Part shown: in pieces, positions 19,192 to 28,164 of the stretch | How positions within the stretch are numbered: the first letter of the stretch is position 1 | Layout of the letters: every line of letters starts with the position of its first letter | Assembly (NCBI GenBank): GCA_002721365.1 | Contig: PBKC01000043.1 | Coordinates: forward strand, 1-64,000 | Direction of reading: 5' to 3' | Source of the DNA: Rhodospirillaceae bacterium | Lineage (GTDB): Bacteria; Pseudomonadota; Alphaproteobacteria; GCA-2721365 | Length of the DNA: 64,000 nucleotides | The notes under the pieces: generated by a model | The model's input: only the letters and a program-made list of their open reading frames with translations | What the model was told of the DNA's origin: nothing | The model's database searches: none | Translations under genes and position numbers: made by a program

Positions 19192-21636
19192 ATGACGCGC
19201 TGCCTCCGCCCTCTCTTTTTCGCTGCGGCGATCATCGTCATTTTTGTCGCGGCGCCCGCATGGTCGCAGGGCCTCATACCGCTGCCGTCGACGGCTTCGT
19301 CGGATAGCTCAGGCGAGAAATCCAAGGCCGAAGAACTCGGCGTCACGCCCGAGCAGGTTCAGAGCCTTGTCGCGACCCTGAAGGACGATGCCGCGCGTCA
19401 GCATCTGATCGATACGCTGGAAGCGCTGGTCGCCGTCCAGGAAGAGCAGAAGAACAACCTGATCGGCGATCTCGATACCGTGGGGGCCCAGCTCCTGAGC
19501 GGCGTGTCCGAGGCGATGGGGCAGGTCGGGCTGGTGGTCGAGCGGGTTGGCAACGCGTTCGTCGAGTTGCATCAGTTCCTTCTGCGGCTGAAGGATCAGG
19601 CTCTCGACGGAGAGGCGCGCGACGACGCCGTCCGGATCGTCCTGCAGCTCGCGATCACGCTCGGTGCCGCGATCGGCGGGCTTCTGCTCACCCGCCTCCT
19701 TCTTCTTCGGCCCTATCGGCAGATGTCCGACAAGCGGCCGAAGACGGTCGCGCGACGGATCCCGCATCTGCTCGGCCGTCTGTTCCTCGATCTCGTCCGT
19801 CTCGGTGTCACCGCCATTGCCGGCTACGGGGCGCTGCTGATCGTCCAGGACACTTCCACGGTCCGCGTCATGACCTTGGCAATCCTCAACGCCATTCTGG
19901 TCACCGGGGTCGTCTATGCGATCGCGCGCTTCGTGCTTGCGCCTTCCGCCTCCGGGATTCGCCTGTTCCCGATCGACGACATGGTCGCCGAGTATCTCTA
20001 CATCTGGGTCCGGCGGCTCACCGTCCCGTCGGTCTTCGGCTATTTCCTTCTGCAGATGGCGGTGGTGCTCGGCATTGCCCCCTCGACCTACCGGGCGTTG
20101 CTGTGGCTCCTTGGGCTGCTGATCGCGGTGCTGGTGATCATTCTGATTCTGCAGAACCGCGCCGCGGTGTCCCGTTGGATCAGCGGTGCCGCGCACTCGA
20201 AACGCCTTGCAGAGGAAGAAGAACGCCGTAAGGCCGAAGCCGCGGCTCACGCCGAGAGCGTCTCCGGGCAAGACGATTCCGACGAAGGCGAGTTCATCCC
20301 GACCTACGTCCACATGCCGGCCCTGCGCTTCCTCACGCTGCGCCGCTGGATCGCGCCGGTCTGGCACCTTCTGGCGATCCTCTACGTGCTGGTGTTCTAC
20401 GTCATCTGGGTGATCCAGGGGGACAACGGCTACGTCTACCTGGCGTCCGCGACGTTGTGGACGGCGGCGATCTTCGCGGTGGCGCTGACGGTCCTGGCGT
20501 CGGTCGAGCGGTTGTTGAGGAAGGCCTTCTCGGTCAGTCCGGAGCTCAAGGAACAGTTCCCGGAACTGGAAGCCCGCGCCAACCGCTACATGCCGATCCT
20601 GTCCTTCATCGTCAAAGCGGCGGTGCTGATCGTCGCGGTGCTGGGAATTCTTCAGGCCTGGGACATCGGGGGCTTCGTCTGGCTGGCGACGGATGCGGGG
20701 CGCAACATCCTGGGCTCCGTCGTGTCGATCGTCATCGCGATCGGCGTTTCCATCGCCGTCTGGGAGGTATCGACGCGCCTGATCGAGCGCAGGCTCGCCG
20801 ATCGCACCGACGACGACGGCAACCCCGTCATCATCAGCGGCCGTACCCGGACGATTCTCGGCCTCGTCCGCAACACGACCAGGATCGTGCTGGCGGTGAT
20901 GCTGATCATCATCATCCTCTCCGAGATCGGCGTCGACATCACGCCGCTCCTGGCCGGCGCCGGTGTCATCGGCCTCGCGATCGGTTTCGGTGCCCAGACG
21001 CTGGTGAAGGACATCATCACCGGCCTCTTCATCCTGTTCGAGGACACGGTGTCGGTGGGCGATGTCGCGACGCTCGGCGGGCATACCGGTGTCGTCGAGG
21101 CGATGTCGATCCGCACCGCGCGTCTTCGCGACCTTTCCGGCACCGTCCACGTCGTGCCCTACAGCGAGGTGACGACGGTCGAAAACCTGACCAAGGACTT
21201 CTCGTTCGCGCTGCTCGAAGTAGGCGTCGCCTACCGCGAGGATGTCGATCAGGTGATGCAGGTGCTGCACCAGATCGGCGACGAGCTCCGCCGCGACCGT
21301 GACTATCGGCGCGACATCCTCGAGCCGCTGGAGATGCTCGGCGTCGACAGCTTCGGCGACAGCGCCGTCATCATCAAATGCCGGATCAAGACCAAGCCGA
21401 TTCGCCAATGGTACGTGATGCGCGGTTTCAACCGCCTGATGAAGAAGCGGTTCGACGAGCTGGGGATCGAGATCCCGTTCCCGCACCAGACGATCTATTT
21501 CGGCGTCGACAAGGAAGGGAAGGCGCCGGCTGCGCGGATCGAGATCGACAAGCTGGAACGGCTGGCCGGGGGCGAGCTATCCAGCGAAAGCACGCCCGAG
21601 ACGAACGGAGAATCCGGGCCGTCCGAGCGCAGTTAG
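19192..21636 (+). CDS. Large MscS-family mechanosensitive channel
   Basis: An 814-residue membrane protein beginning with a signal peptide (MTRCLRPLFFAAAIIVIF... PAWSQ). A helical periplasmic segment (about 45-140) and many transmembrane segments follow. The MscS core is near residues 560-760: the pore-lining helix GAGVIGLAIGFGAQTLVKD, then ITGLFILFEDTVSVGD and the beta domain with VVPYSEVTTVENLTKDF. MscS channels release solutes on hypo-osmotic shock; members with extra N-terminal helices (YbdG/YbiO-like) give smaller conductances. A charged cytoplasmic loop (EEERRKAEAAAHAE) lies near residue 340. It follows the HD-GYP gene by 187 bases and ends at a strong hairpin. Confidence 0.92.
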   Translation: MTRCLRPLFFAAAIIVIFVAAPAWSQGLIPLPSTASSDSSGEKSKAEELGVTPEQVQSLVATLKDDAARQHLIDTLEALVAVQEEQKNNLIGDLDTVGAQLLSGVSEAMGQVGLVVERVGNAFVELHQFLLRLKDQALDGEARDDAVRIVLQLAITLGAAIGGLLLTRLLLLRPYRQMSDKRPKTVARRIPHLLGRLFLDLVRLGVTAIAGYGALLIVQDTSTVRVMTLAILNAILVTGVVYAIARFVLAPSASGIRLFPIDDMVAEYLYIWVRRLTVPSVFGYFLLQMAVVLGIAPSTYRALLWLLGLLIAVLVIILILQNRAAVSRWISGAAHSKRLAEEEERRKAEAAAHAESVSGQDDSDEGEFIPTYVHMPALRFLTLRRWIAPVWHLLAILYVLVFYVIWVIQGDNGYVYLASATLWTAAIFAVALTVLASVERLLRKAFSVSPELKEQFPELEARANRYMPILSFIVKAAVLIVAVLGILQAWDIGGFVWLATDAGRNILGSVVSIVIAIGVSIAVWEVSTRLIERRLADRTDDDGNPVIISGRTRTILGLVRNTTRIVLAVMLIIIILSEIGVDITPLLAGAGVIGLAIGFGAQTLVKDIITGLFILFEDTVSVGDVATLGGHTGVVEAMSIRTARLRDLSGTVHVVPYSEVTTVENLTKDFSFALLEVGVAYREDVDQVMQVLHQIGDELRRDRDYRRDILEPLEMLGVDSFGDSAVIIKCRIKTKPIRQWYVMRGFNRLMKKRFDELGIEIPFPHQTIYFGVDKEGKAPAARIEIDKLERLAGGELSSESTPETNGESGPSERS

Positions 21637-21649
21637 CCTGATAGGACAA

Positions 21650-21674
21650 CGGGCCGGCCACCATGGCCGGCCCG
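21650..21674. terminator. Shared terminator hairpin between convergent genes
   Basis: An 11-bp perfect stem (21650-21660 with 21664-21674) with a 3-base loop lies between the convergent MscS and PEP-CTERM genes. No long U-tract follows on either strand, so it may be a weak or Rho-assisted terminator. Confidence 0.65.
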
Positions 21675-21703
21675 GTCGTTCTGGCGATTTCCAGTATCGC
21701 AGG

Positions 21704-23659
21704 TTATGCCGCGGCTGCACGCCGCCGGCGGCGAAGGCCGGTCAGGGTGATGAGGACCGCCGGCGCCAGCAGGCCGAGCGACAGAGGCTCGGGCACCGCG
21801 GTCAGCTTGCCGCCATCGGCCAGCAGATAGGTCCGCGCACCGAGATAGGCGTTGTCGGGGTTGGCCGGATCGTAGAAGAAGTTGAAGCCGTTGCCGGCGA
21901 TGTTGGTGATCTTGTTCCCGTCGATGATCGCCCCCAGCAACTCGTCGACATGAAGGTCGAAGGCGAGGTCCAGCAGGCCGGCGCTTTCCAGGATCAGCTG
22001 CTCGAAGTTGATGGTCTCACCCAGCGTCACCGCGCCCAGGATGTCCAAGGTATCGAAGCCGTCGCCGCCGTCGGCGAGGCCGGTGATGGTAGAGCCGGTG
22101 TCGAGCGTCAGAAGGTCGTTGCCGCCGCCCAGGTCGATGGCGCTGGTGGCGCCGGCGATGATCCCGGAGTTGGTGACCGTGTCGTCCTGGGTGCCGACGA
22201 GGCGGATGCCGTAGCCGTCGAAGCCTTCGATGCGGCCGGCATTGGCGATCGTCGTTGCCGCGAAGGCGCCGCCGGTCGAGCTGTCGTCGACCAGGATGCC
22301 GTCCGCCGCGCCGGTGATGACCGCACCCGTCCTGTTGTCGACGGTGCCGCCGCCGAGGGCCAGGCCCTGCGCGGTGTTGGGCTTTCCGTCCGAGCCGTTT
22401 CCGGCGGCGCCGGTGCCCTGGATGGTGCCGAAATTGGTGATGTCGGCGATGAAGTCGATGTCGACGCCGTCGCCGTCTCCGTCGGTCGCCGCGCCGTCAT
22501 AGGCGCCGGTGATGGTGCCGTGGTTGAGGACCGTGCCGTCGCCGTCGGAGCCCACGCCGGAGCCGTTCCGGCCGATGATCACGCCGCCCGTCTCGTTGGT
22601 GACGTCGACGTCGACGTCACTGGTGGTACCGTGCCGCTGGCCGGAGATCGTACCGCTGTTGACGATGGTGCCGGCATGGCCCTGCCAGTCGATGCCGTCG
22701 TCGCTTTCGCCGGTCACGCCGCCCGAGCAGGTGCCGGCGGTGACGGTGCCGACGCAGATGATCCCGAAATTGGTGACCGTCGCGCCTTCGCCGGGCCGGA
22801 TCGCGTCGGCCTCGGCCGCCTGGATGATGCCGGTGGCCCGGTTGGTGATAGTGACCGTGGCGGCGGTCGATTCGATGTCGTCGAAGTCGATCGCCTGGCC
22901 GCCATTGGTCGCGGTGATCGTGCCGGAATTGTCGATCGTGAAGGTTCCGGTGGTCGTGTCGAGACCGCTGTCGGCGGTGACCCGAATGGCGTCGGCCTGG
23001 GAGATGATGGTTCCGCCGAACTGATTGGTCACCGAGAACGTGGTGACGTTATCCAGGCTTCCTCCATGGTCGAGATTGATCGCCCGGTCATCCGAGTCGC
23101 TCGCGTCTATGAGGCCGCTGTTGTCGATCGTGATGCTGCCGGAACCCGGCCGAATGGCGTCGTTGCCGTCGCTCTCGATGATGCCGGTCGCGGCGTTGGT
23201 GATCTGGATGACGGCACTGTTGGACTCGATCCCGCCGAAATCCAGTGCCTGACCGCCGTCGGAAAAGATCGTTCCCGCGTTGTTGATGTCGATCGTGCCG
23301 CCCACGACGTCGCTGTCGATGCGGAAGGCGTCGTTGTCGGCGGAGAGAACCGCACCCGCATTGTTGTTCAGGGTGAAGTTCCTGACCGTGCTGCCGCCAT
23401 CGGTATCGATACCGCGGCTGTCCGATGACTCGATGGTGCCGTTGTTGTCGATCGTGACGCCCGGGGCCGGCGAAGGCCCTTCCCAGGTGATCGCGGTGTC
23501 GGTGGTCGACAGCGCTGCACCTGCGGCAACCGAGCCGATATCGGAGCCGGTGACGGTCTTCCCGGAGGTGTCGGTACCGGCGTTTATGGTGAACGGAGCC
23601 GACAGGGCAGGCGAGGCCCCGGCCAGCAGAATCGCGGATGAGATGACGAGGCGGCGCAT
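21704..23659 (-). CDS. Secreted beta-helix repeat protein with PEP-CTERM sorting signal
   Basis: A 651-residue protein with a signal peptide (MRRLVISSAILLAGASPALS). It has a long Asn/Gly/Asp/Thr-rich region of short beta repeats of the type TIDNSGTI, ITNRATGII and GTVLNHGTITG, as in autotransporter-like beta-helices. A longer unit is repeated 118 residues apart (138-172 and 256-290, both containing IES, ITN, ATGII and DAIRPG). The C-terminus has VPEP at 622-625, a hydrophobic helix and RRRRR at 643-647. This is the PEP-CTERM signal recognised by exosortase/archaeosortase systems. No exosortase gene is in the window. Likely a cell-surface or exopolysaccharide-associated protein. Confidence 0.85.
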   Translation of the reverse strand: MRRLVISSAILLAGASPALSAPFTINAGTDTSGKTVTGSDIGSVAAGAALSTTDTAITWEGPSPAPGVTIDNNGTIESSDSRGIDTDGGSTVRNFTLNNNAGAVLSADNDAFRIDSDVVGGTIDINNAGTIFSDGGQALDFGGIESNSAVIQITNAATGIIESDGNDAIRPGSGSITIDNSGLIDASDSDDRAINLDHGGSLDNVTTFSVTNQFGGTIISQADAIRVTADSGLDTTTGTFTIDNSGTITATNGGQAIDFDDIESTAATVTITNRATGIIQAAEADAIRPGEGATVTNFGIICVGTVTAGTCSGGVTGESDDGIDWQGHAGTIVNSGTISGQRHGTTSDVDVDVTNETGGVIIGRNGSGVGSDGDGTVLNHGTITGAYDGAATDGDGDGVDIDFIADITNFGTIQGTGAAGNGSDGKPNTAQGLALGGGTVDNRTGAVITGAADGILVDDSSTGGAFAATTIANAGRIEGFDGYGIRLVGTQDDTVTNSGIIAGATSAIDLGGGNDLLTLDTGSTITGLADGGDGFDTLDILGAVTLGETINFEQLILESAGLLDLAFDLHVDELLGAIIDGNKITNIAGNGFNFFYDPANPDNAYLGARTYLLADGGKLTAVPEPLSLGLLAPAVLITLTGLRRRRRAAAA

Positions 23660-23757
23660 GAATACCCCCGGATTTTGAAGTCGGCGGTATCCTTGGGCCG
23701 CATCATGACGGCCGCGTCACACATTTGTTGCGGCCGAATGACAGTGGCGAAAAGGCC

Positions 23758-23785
23758 GGAGCCCCACCGCTTCCGGTGGGGCTCC
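23758..23785 (-). terminator. Rho-independent terminator of the GMC dehydrogenase operon
   Basis: 12-bp perfect arms (23758-23769 and 23774-23785) with a 4-base loop. On the minus strand the stem is followed by GGCCTTTTCG. It lies 13 bases past the stop of the GMC oxidoreductase. Confidence 0.85.
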
Positions 23786-23797
23786 TGATCCTCCGGT

Positions 23798-25354
23798 TCA
23801 GATTTCGCCGGCGTTCATGCGTTCGGCGATCTTCTCCGCCTGCCGGATCGCGAGCGACACGATCGTCAGCGTCGGGTTCTCGGCGGCACTGGTGGTGAAC
23901 TGGCTGCCGTCGGAGATGTAGAGGTTCGGAATGTCGTGGGTCTGGCCGGTCGGATTGCAGACGCCGTCCTTGGCATCGGCGCTCATCCGGCAGGTGCCCA
24001 TGTTGTGGGTCGAGGGGAAGGGCGGAAGCTCGAAGGTCTTGGTCGCCCCGATCGCCTCGTAGATGGCCGAGCCGCGCTTGAAGGCGTGGTTGCGCATAGC
24101 GGTGTCGTTCGGATGATCCTCGAAATGGACCACCGGCACCGGCATGCCGTACTGGTCCTTCTGGGAATCATGCAGGGTGACGCCGTTCTGCTCCTGCGGC
24201 AGGTCCTCGCCGACCAGCCACATGCCGGCGAAGTGGTCGTACATCTCGATGTCTTTGGCGTATTCCCGTCCCCAGGCACCGGCGATCGTGTTCGAAGCGA
24301 CGCCCGCCAAGCCGAAGCCGGGCAGAGTCTCCATCTCGTAACCGGCGACGAAGCCCCGCGAATCATCGTGATGGGCTTCATCCTGAACGATGCCGGCCAT
24401 TTGCGTGCCGCGGTCGAAATGGACCGGTTGGGGCAGGATGGCATAGACCGTTCCGGTCATATGGCGCATGAAGTTCTTGCCCACTTGGCCCGACGAGTTC
24501 GCCATTCCGTCCGGGAACATCGACGATGCCGAGTTCAGCAGCAGTCGGGGCGTTTCGACCGAATTGCCGGCGACAGCGATGATCCGCGCCTTCTGCTCGT
24601 GGGTGTTGCCCTCCTTGTCGACATAGACGACGCTGGTGACCTTGCCGCTCGAATCGTGGTTGATCTTCAACACCATCGATTCCGGCCGCAGTTCGAAATG
24701 CCCCGTGGCTTCGGCCGCGGGAATCTCGGTGTAGAGCGCCGACCACTTCGCGCCGATCTTGCACCCGGCCATGCAGAAGCCGATCTGCTGGCAGCTCGGC
24801 CGCCCGCCCCGAGGCTCGGAATTGATCGCCATGTTGCCGGTATGGACCTTGGTGTAGCCGAGGCGCTGGGCGCCGGCGAGCATCGCCTTGAAGTTGTTGT
24901 TGCCGGGAAGTTGCGGGATGCCTTGGCGGCCGGTGACGCCCATCTTGTCCTCGGCCATGGAGTAGAAGCGCTCCATCTCGTTGGCATCGACCGGCCAGTC
25001 GAGCAGATTGGCGCCCGGAATGTCGCCATAAGTGCTCTTCGCCTTCCATTCATGGTCCTGGAAGCGCAGTGCCGCGCCGGCCCAGTGCACGGTCGTGCCG
25101 CCCACCGTCTTGCACACCCACAGCGGCAGGTCCGGGTTCAGCGCGCCGGTCCCGATCCGCTTGTCGGTCCAGGACAGCTTCCCGAACATCGTCCCCCAGT
25201 CGTTCTCGATATCGTCCAGGGTCAGACGTTTGCCGGCTTCCAGGCAGACGACGTTGATGCCCTTCTGGGCCAGTTCGTTCGACAGGGTGCCGCCGCCGGC
25301 GCCCGAGCCGATGACCACGACGACGGTGTCGTCGTTCAGATCGAATTTAGCCAT
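23798..25354 (-). CDS. GMC-family FAD oxidoreductase (gluconate 2-dehydrogenase large-subunit type)
   Basis: A 518-residue flavoprotein. The FAD-binding Rossmann motif is VVVIGSGAGGGTLSNELA near residue 13. VHWAGAALRF and the cysteine-containing SCQQIGFCMAGCKIGAKW occur in the middle. The GMC C-terminal region is NMGTCRMS followed by NLYISDGSQFTTSAAENPTLTI. No signal peptide is present on this subunit. The neighbouring small subunit carries a Tat signal, so the complex is probably exported as a pair, as known for gluconate 2-dehydrogenase-type enzymes. The usual third partner, a multi-haem cytochrome c, is not encoded here. The substrate is probably a sugar, sugar acid or alcohol. The small subunit gene is 18 bases upstream. 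Confidence 0.9.
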   Translation of the reverse strand: MAKFDLNDDTVVVVIGSGAGGGTLSNELAQKGINVVCLEAGKRLTLDDIENDWGTMFGKLSWTDKRIGTGALNPDLPLWVCKTVGGTTVHWAGAALRFQDHEWKAKSTYGDIPGANLLDWPVDANEMERFYSMAEDKMGVTGRQGIPQLPGNNNFKAMLAGAQRLGYTKVHTGNMAINSEPRGGRPSCQQIGFCMAGCKIGAKWSALYTEIPAAEATGHFELRPESMVLKINHDSSGKVTSVVYVDKEGNTHEQKARIIAVAGNSVETPRLLLNSASSMFPDGMANSSGQVGKNFMRHMTGTVYAILPQPVHFDRGTQMAGIVQDEAHHDDSRGFVAGYEMETLPGFGLAGVASNTIAGAWGREYAKDIEMYDHFAGMWLVGEDLPQEQNGVTLHDSQKDQYGMPVPVVHFEDHPNDTAMRNHAFKRGSAIYEAIGATKTFELPPFPSTHNMGTCRMSADAKDGVCNPTGQTHDIPNLYISDGSQFTTSAAENPTLTIVSLAIRQAEKIAERMNAGEI

Positions 25355-25372
25355 GGTTCGTCCCTCCCTCGC

Positions 25373-25918
25373 TCAGGCTTCCGACTCGATGATCGCGTCC
25401 AGCCAGCCGGCGTCGTCGAAGCCGCGGTGGAGATAGCCGCCCTGCTGCCATGACGAGCCTTCGTAGCCGAAGAACCGCCAGACCAGCGGATTGCCGTACA
25501 GGTTGTTGATCGTGGCCCCGCGCATGGTTCCGAAGAACGGGGTGCCTTCGATGCTTCCGATGGCGTCTTCGGCGTAGCCGTCGCTCAGGTCGAGGAAGGC
25601 GATACCGTCGCGGGTCGAATCGAGGGCGGCGATACCGTCGCGGATCTGCGTGGCCATGGCGGGATCGTTCGCCGCTTGCGCGTCAAGCGCCTCGACAACC
25701 TTGGCGTAGTACTGATCGCCCAGGAAGTCGTGCGGGAACAGCATCCGCGAGACGCGCAACAGCGTCATCGCCGCATGCTGATCCAGCGTCGTGGTCGACA
25801 GCGCCCAGGCGCCGTCGGCCGCGATGACGACGGCACCGCTGCCGATCGCGGCGGCGCCGGCGACCGCGTAGCCGCTTGTTTGCAGGAATTGCCTGCGGTT
25901 GATGGACTTGCCTTTCAT
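25373..25918 (-). CDS. Gluconate 2-dehydrogenase subunit 3 family protein (Tat-exported small subunit)
   Basis: A 181-residue protein beginning MKGKSINRRQFLQTSGYAVAG, a twin-arginine signal with the NRRQFLQ motif. The body matches the small (third) subunit of FAD-dependent gluconate/sugar dehydrogenases. It contains HAAMTLLRVSRMLFPHD, DQYYAKVVEAL and, near the end, LVWRFFGYEGSSWQQGGYLHRG. This subunit escorts the cofactor-loaded large subunit through the Tat system. First gene of a two-gene operon with the GMC oxidoreductase. Confidence 0.88.
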   Translation of the reverse strand: MKGKSINRRQFLQTSGYAVAGAAAIGSGAVVIAADGAWALSTTTLDQHAAMTLLRVSRMLFPHDFLGDQYYAKVVEALDAQAANDPAMATQIRDGIAALDSTRDGIAFLDLSDGYAEDAIGSIEGTPFFGTMRGATINNLYGNPLVWRFFGYEGSSWQQGGYLHRGFDDAGWLDAIIESEA

Positions 25919-26514
25919 GTTTCCTCTCCTGTGTATGGCGGGCTGTCGCCGCGGATGCGGACGCAGCTCACCTCTTTATTCGATAGCGCGTGCTTAGACG
26001 GAGCGTCCCGCCGCGGAACGGCAAAAAGGCCGTGCCCAGGAGAGGACACGGCCTTTTTGTTCTGTTGGCGGAACGGTGGCCTGAAAGGAAACCCGCAGGG
26101 TGGTCCGGCAATACGTACCGTTGTCCGGGGACGGTGACGCCCACGGTTCGTGTGACACTGCCGGCGGACCAATCAGCCCTGCGCGCATGCCTCCCCGTCT
26201 GCCCACGTTCTTATTGTTTCAGGCTTGAAGATTATTCGATCAAGTTCGAAGCCAATGCAAGGTCGCACCGACCAGCATCGCAGCGGTCTCTCTATGGCTC
26301 TATTGCTTCATCGCCTTGTTTTCGACAGTGAATATCAGCCGGATCAAGGGGGAGCTTGTGAAGAACGATTTGAAAGTTCGGAACCGTACGAATTCTTCTC
26401 CGCAAAATTTATATCGTCTGTAAAATGCCACCCGCCTGAATGGGAGATAGTCAAGATGGCGGTGTCCTCATCTCTTGATTGGCTGGTGCGTACGGCGCTG
26501 TCCGGCAGGATTTG
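25919..26514. other. Long, partly AT-rich intergenic region upstream of the diguanylate cyclase pair
   Basis: About 600 bases without a gene I can support. The left third holds the bidirectional hairpin at 26023-26058. From about 26210 the base composition drops in GC (for example AAAATTTATATCGTCTGTAA near 26404), unlike the flanks. A 96-codon frame at 26225-26515 exists, but it has no ribosome site, odd composition and no recognisable features. This is probably the promoter and leader region of the cyclase pair, and may include an untranslated RNA. Confidence 0.45.
26023..26058. terminator. Bidirectional terminator-like hairpin (A-tract/T-tract)
   Basis: AAAAAGGCCGTG (26023-26034) pairs with CACGGCCTTTTT (26047-26058), giving a stem with a five-T tail on either strand. 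It looks like a textbook intrinsic terminator, yet no annotated gene ends within 2 kb in either approach direction. It may terminate an unseen small RNA or act as an insulator between the divergent units. Confidence 0.75.
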
Positions 26515-28077
26515 ATGATGACTGCGGTCACGCGATACCTGGGAAGCCGATGGGACGCTGCCGCCACAGTCACACTGGTTGCGCTGTGGATCGCCGGCTG
26601 TCTCATCGTCGCCGAAAAACGCGAGAATGCGATCGTCGCGAGCATCAACGATGCCGCGCTGCAAGCCGACCGGGGCGCCGCCAGTACCGCGGCCCAGTAT
26701 CTGTCACAGCGGTTTGCCGCGCATCGCGGCGTGGTTCACGCGATGGCTTACGACCATCATATTCAGGAGCTGCTGCAGCGGCTTGAGATCGATGCCTCCG
26801 ACCCGACGTCGCTCGCATGGCAAGAGGAATGGCTGGCATCTTCGTCGACCCTTGCGGAGATCGCCGACGCGATCGACATCAATCCGCTGTTCCTGGCCGA
26901 CATGCGCGGCATGGTCCGGGCGGCCAGTGACCGCTCCTCTAAAGATGCCATCGCCTCGATCGACGTGTCGAAGAGGCCCTACTTTCAGGCCGCGACGCAC
27001 GGCCGGTTCGGTGAGCAGTTCGCGTTCGGCTTCTTGGATAAGGTGCCGGGCTATTTCGTCTCGGCGCCGGTCAAGAACGCCGACGACGTCGTCGGGGTGC
27101 TGGTAGCGCGCACGGACCTGCGGAAGTTCGGTTGGATTTTCCGCTTGGCGAGCGGCAGCTCGATCTTGCTGGACCAACATCATGTGGCGGTTCTGGCCCC
27201 GGACAACTCGATCGAGGCTCCCTGCCAGTTCCCCGACATGCGGCCGCTGCTTACTGTCGAGGAGCTTCAGTCACGCTACGGTACCCGCGATCTTCCCGTT
27301 TGCACCGGGAAAGACAGCAAGCTCGTATCCCGTATCAGCGCAACACTGATTCAGGACAGTCCGAAGATCGAGGGTACCGAGCTTCGGGTCGTTCACGTCG
27401 GAAATCAGTTTCCCAACTACGGCTCTATCCTGATCGAACACCGACTGCTCTGGGTAGGGTTGGCGCTCGTCGGCACGGCAACGATCATTCTTGGCTTCCG
27501 CACACTTCACTATCTTCAGGATTTGAAGACGCGGGCAATCTTCGATGCGCTGACCGGGCTCTTCAATCGCGCGCATACGCGGGAAGTGGCGAATGTCCTG
27601 CTTGGTGCCGACGATCGCGATCCGCACCGCTATATGGCTGCACTCCTGCTCGACATCGACCATTTCAAGCGGGTCAACGACACGCACGGGCACGCGGCCG
27701 GCGACGCCGTCCTGCGGCAGCTCGCAGCGATTCTCACAGATGCGAAACGGAAAGCCGACGTCCTCGGCCGTTGGGGTGGCGAGGAATTCGTCATTTTCGG
27801 CCATGTCGAGGGTGAGGCCGAAGCACTCGCTTTCGCCGGGCGCGTTCGTCAGTCTGTTGCGGCTCATCGTTTCGTGGAAAAGGTCGCGACTCCGGAAATC
27901 GTGACCGTCAGCATCGGCGTTGCGCTCCGAAATCCGGGCGAGACCCTCGACTCCCTGGTGAATCGTGCTGACGCCGCCCTTTATGAGGCAAAGGCCGCCG
28001 GGCGCAACTGTGTCCGCATGGCGACGCCGGTCTCGCGGGCAGCCGCCGTCCCTACGGACAACCGACGGATGGCTTAG
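26515..28077 (+). CDS. Membrane-anchored diguanylate cyclase (GGEEF), first of a tandem pair
   Basis: A 520-residue protein starting at the ATG-ATG at 26515. It has one N-terminal transmembrane helix (about 15-35), a periplasmic sensor of about 260 residues (contains QFAFGFLDKVPGYFVSAPV, a Cache-like fold by pattern), a second helix (about 310-330) and a C-terminal GGDEF domain. The active site GGEEF is at 421-425 and is intact. An RKAD that fits the inhibitory RxxD I-site lies five residues upstream. It should make cyclic di-GMP from two GTP. The downstream gene is a paralogue with the same layout, 87 bases away. Confidence 0.9.
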   Translation: MMTAVTRYLGSRWDAAATVTLVALWIAGCLIVAEKRENAIVASINDAALQADRGAASTAAQYLSQRFAAHRGVVHAMAYDHHIQELLQRLEIDASDPTSLAWQEEWLASSSTLAEIADAIDINPLFLADMRGMVRAASDRSSKDAIASIDVSKRPYFQAATHGRFGEQFAFGFLDKVPGYFVSAPVKNADDVVGVLVARTDLRKFGWIFRLASGSSILLDQHHVAVLAPDNSIEAPCQFPDMRPLLTVEELQSRYGTRDLPVCTGKDSKLVSRISATLIQDSPKIEGTELRVVHVGNQFPNYGSILIEHRLLWVGLALVGTATIILGFRTLHYLQDLKTRAIFDALTGLFNRAHTREVANVLLGADDRDPHRYMAALLLDIDHFKRVNDTHGHAAGDAVLRQLAAILTDAKRKADVLGRWGGEEFVIFGHVEGEAEALAFAGRVRQSVAAHRFVEKVATPEIVTVSIGVALRNPGETLDSLVNRADAALYEAKAAGRNCVRMATPVSRAAAVPTDNRRMA

Positions 28078-28164
28078 AGGCCCCCGCTTGTTTGTCGGAT
28101 CCGGTTCAGTGAAACGCATTTTGGAGAATGCGCATCTCCGGCGATGCTTCTGAAGCGAGGAAGG

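Noticed and set aside
19309..21486. 725-codon minus-strand frame opposite the MscS channel
   Set aside because: No hydrophobic segments or domains, Asp/Arg/His-rich composition typical of antisense frames in GC-rich DNA.
21950..23428. Long plus-strand frame opposite the PEP-CTERM gene
   Set aside because: The repeat nature of the gene keeps its complement open; no ribosome site and no recognisable fold.
26225..26515. 96-codon plus-strand frame upstream of the first diguanylate cyclase
   Set aside because: No ribosome binding site, unusual composition and no similarity I can recognise; probably leader sequence. I keep the region as an open question, not as a gene.
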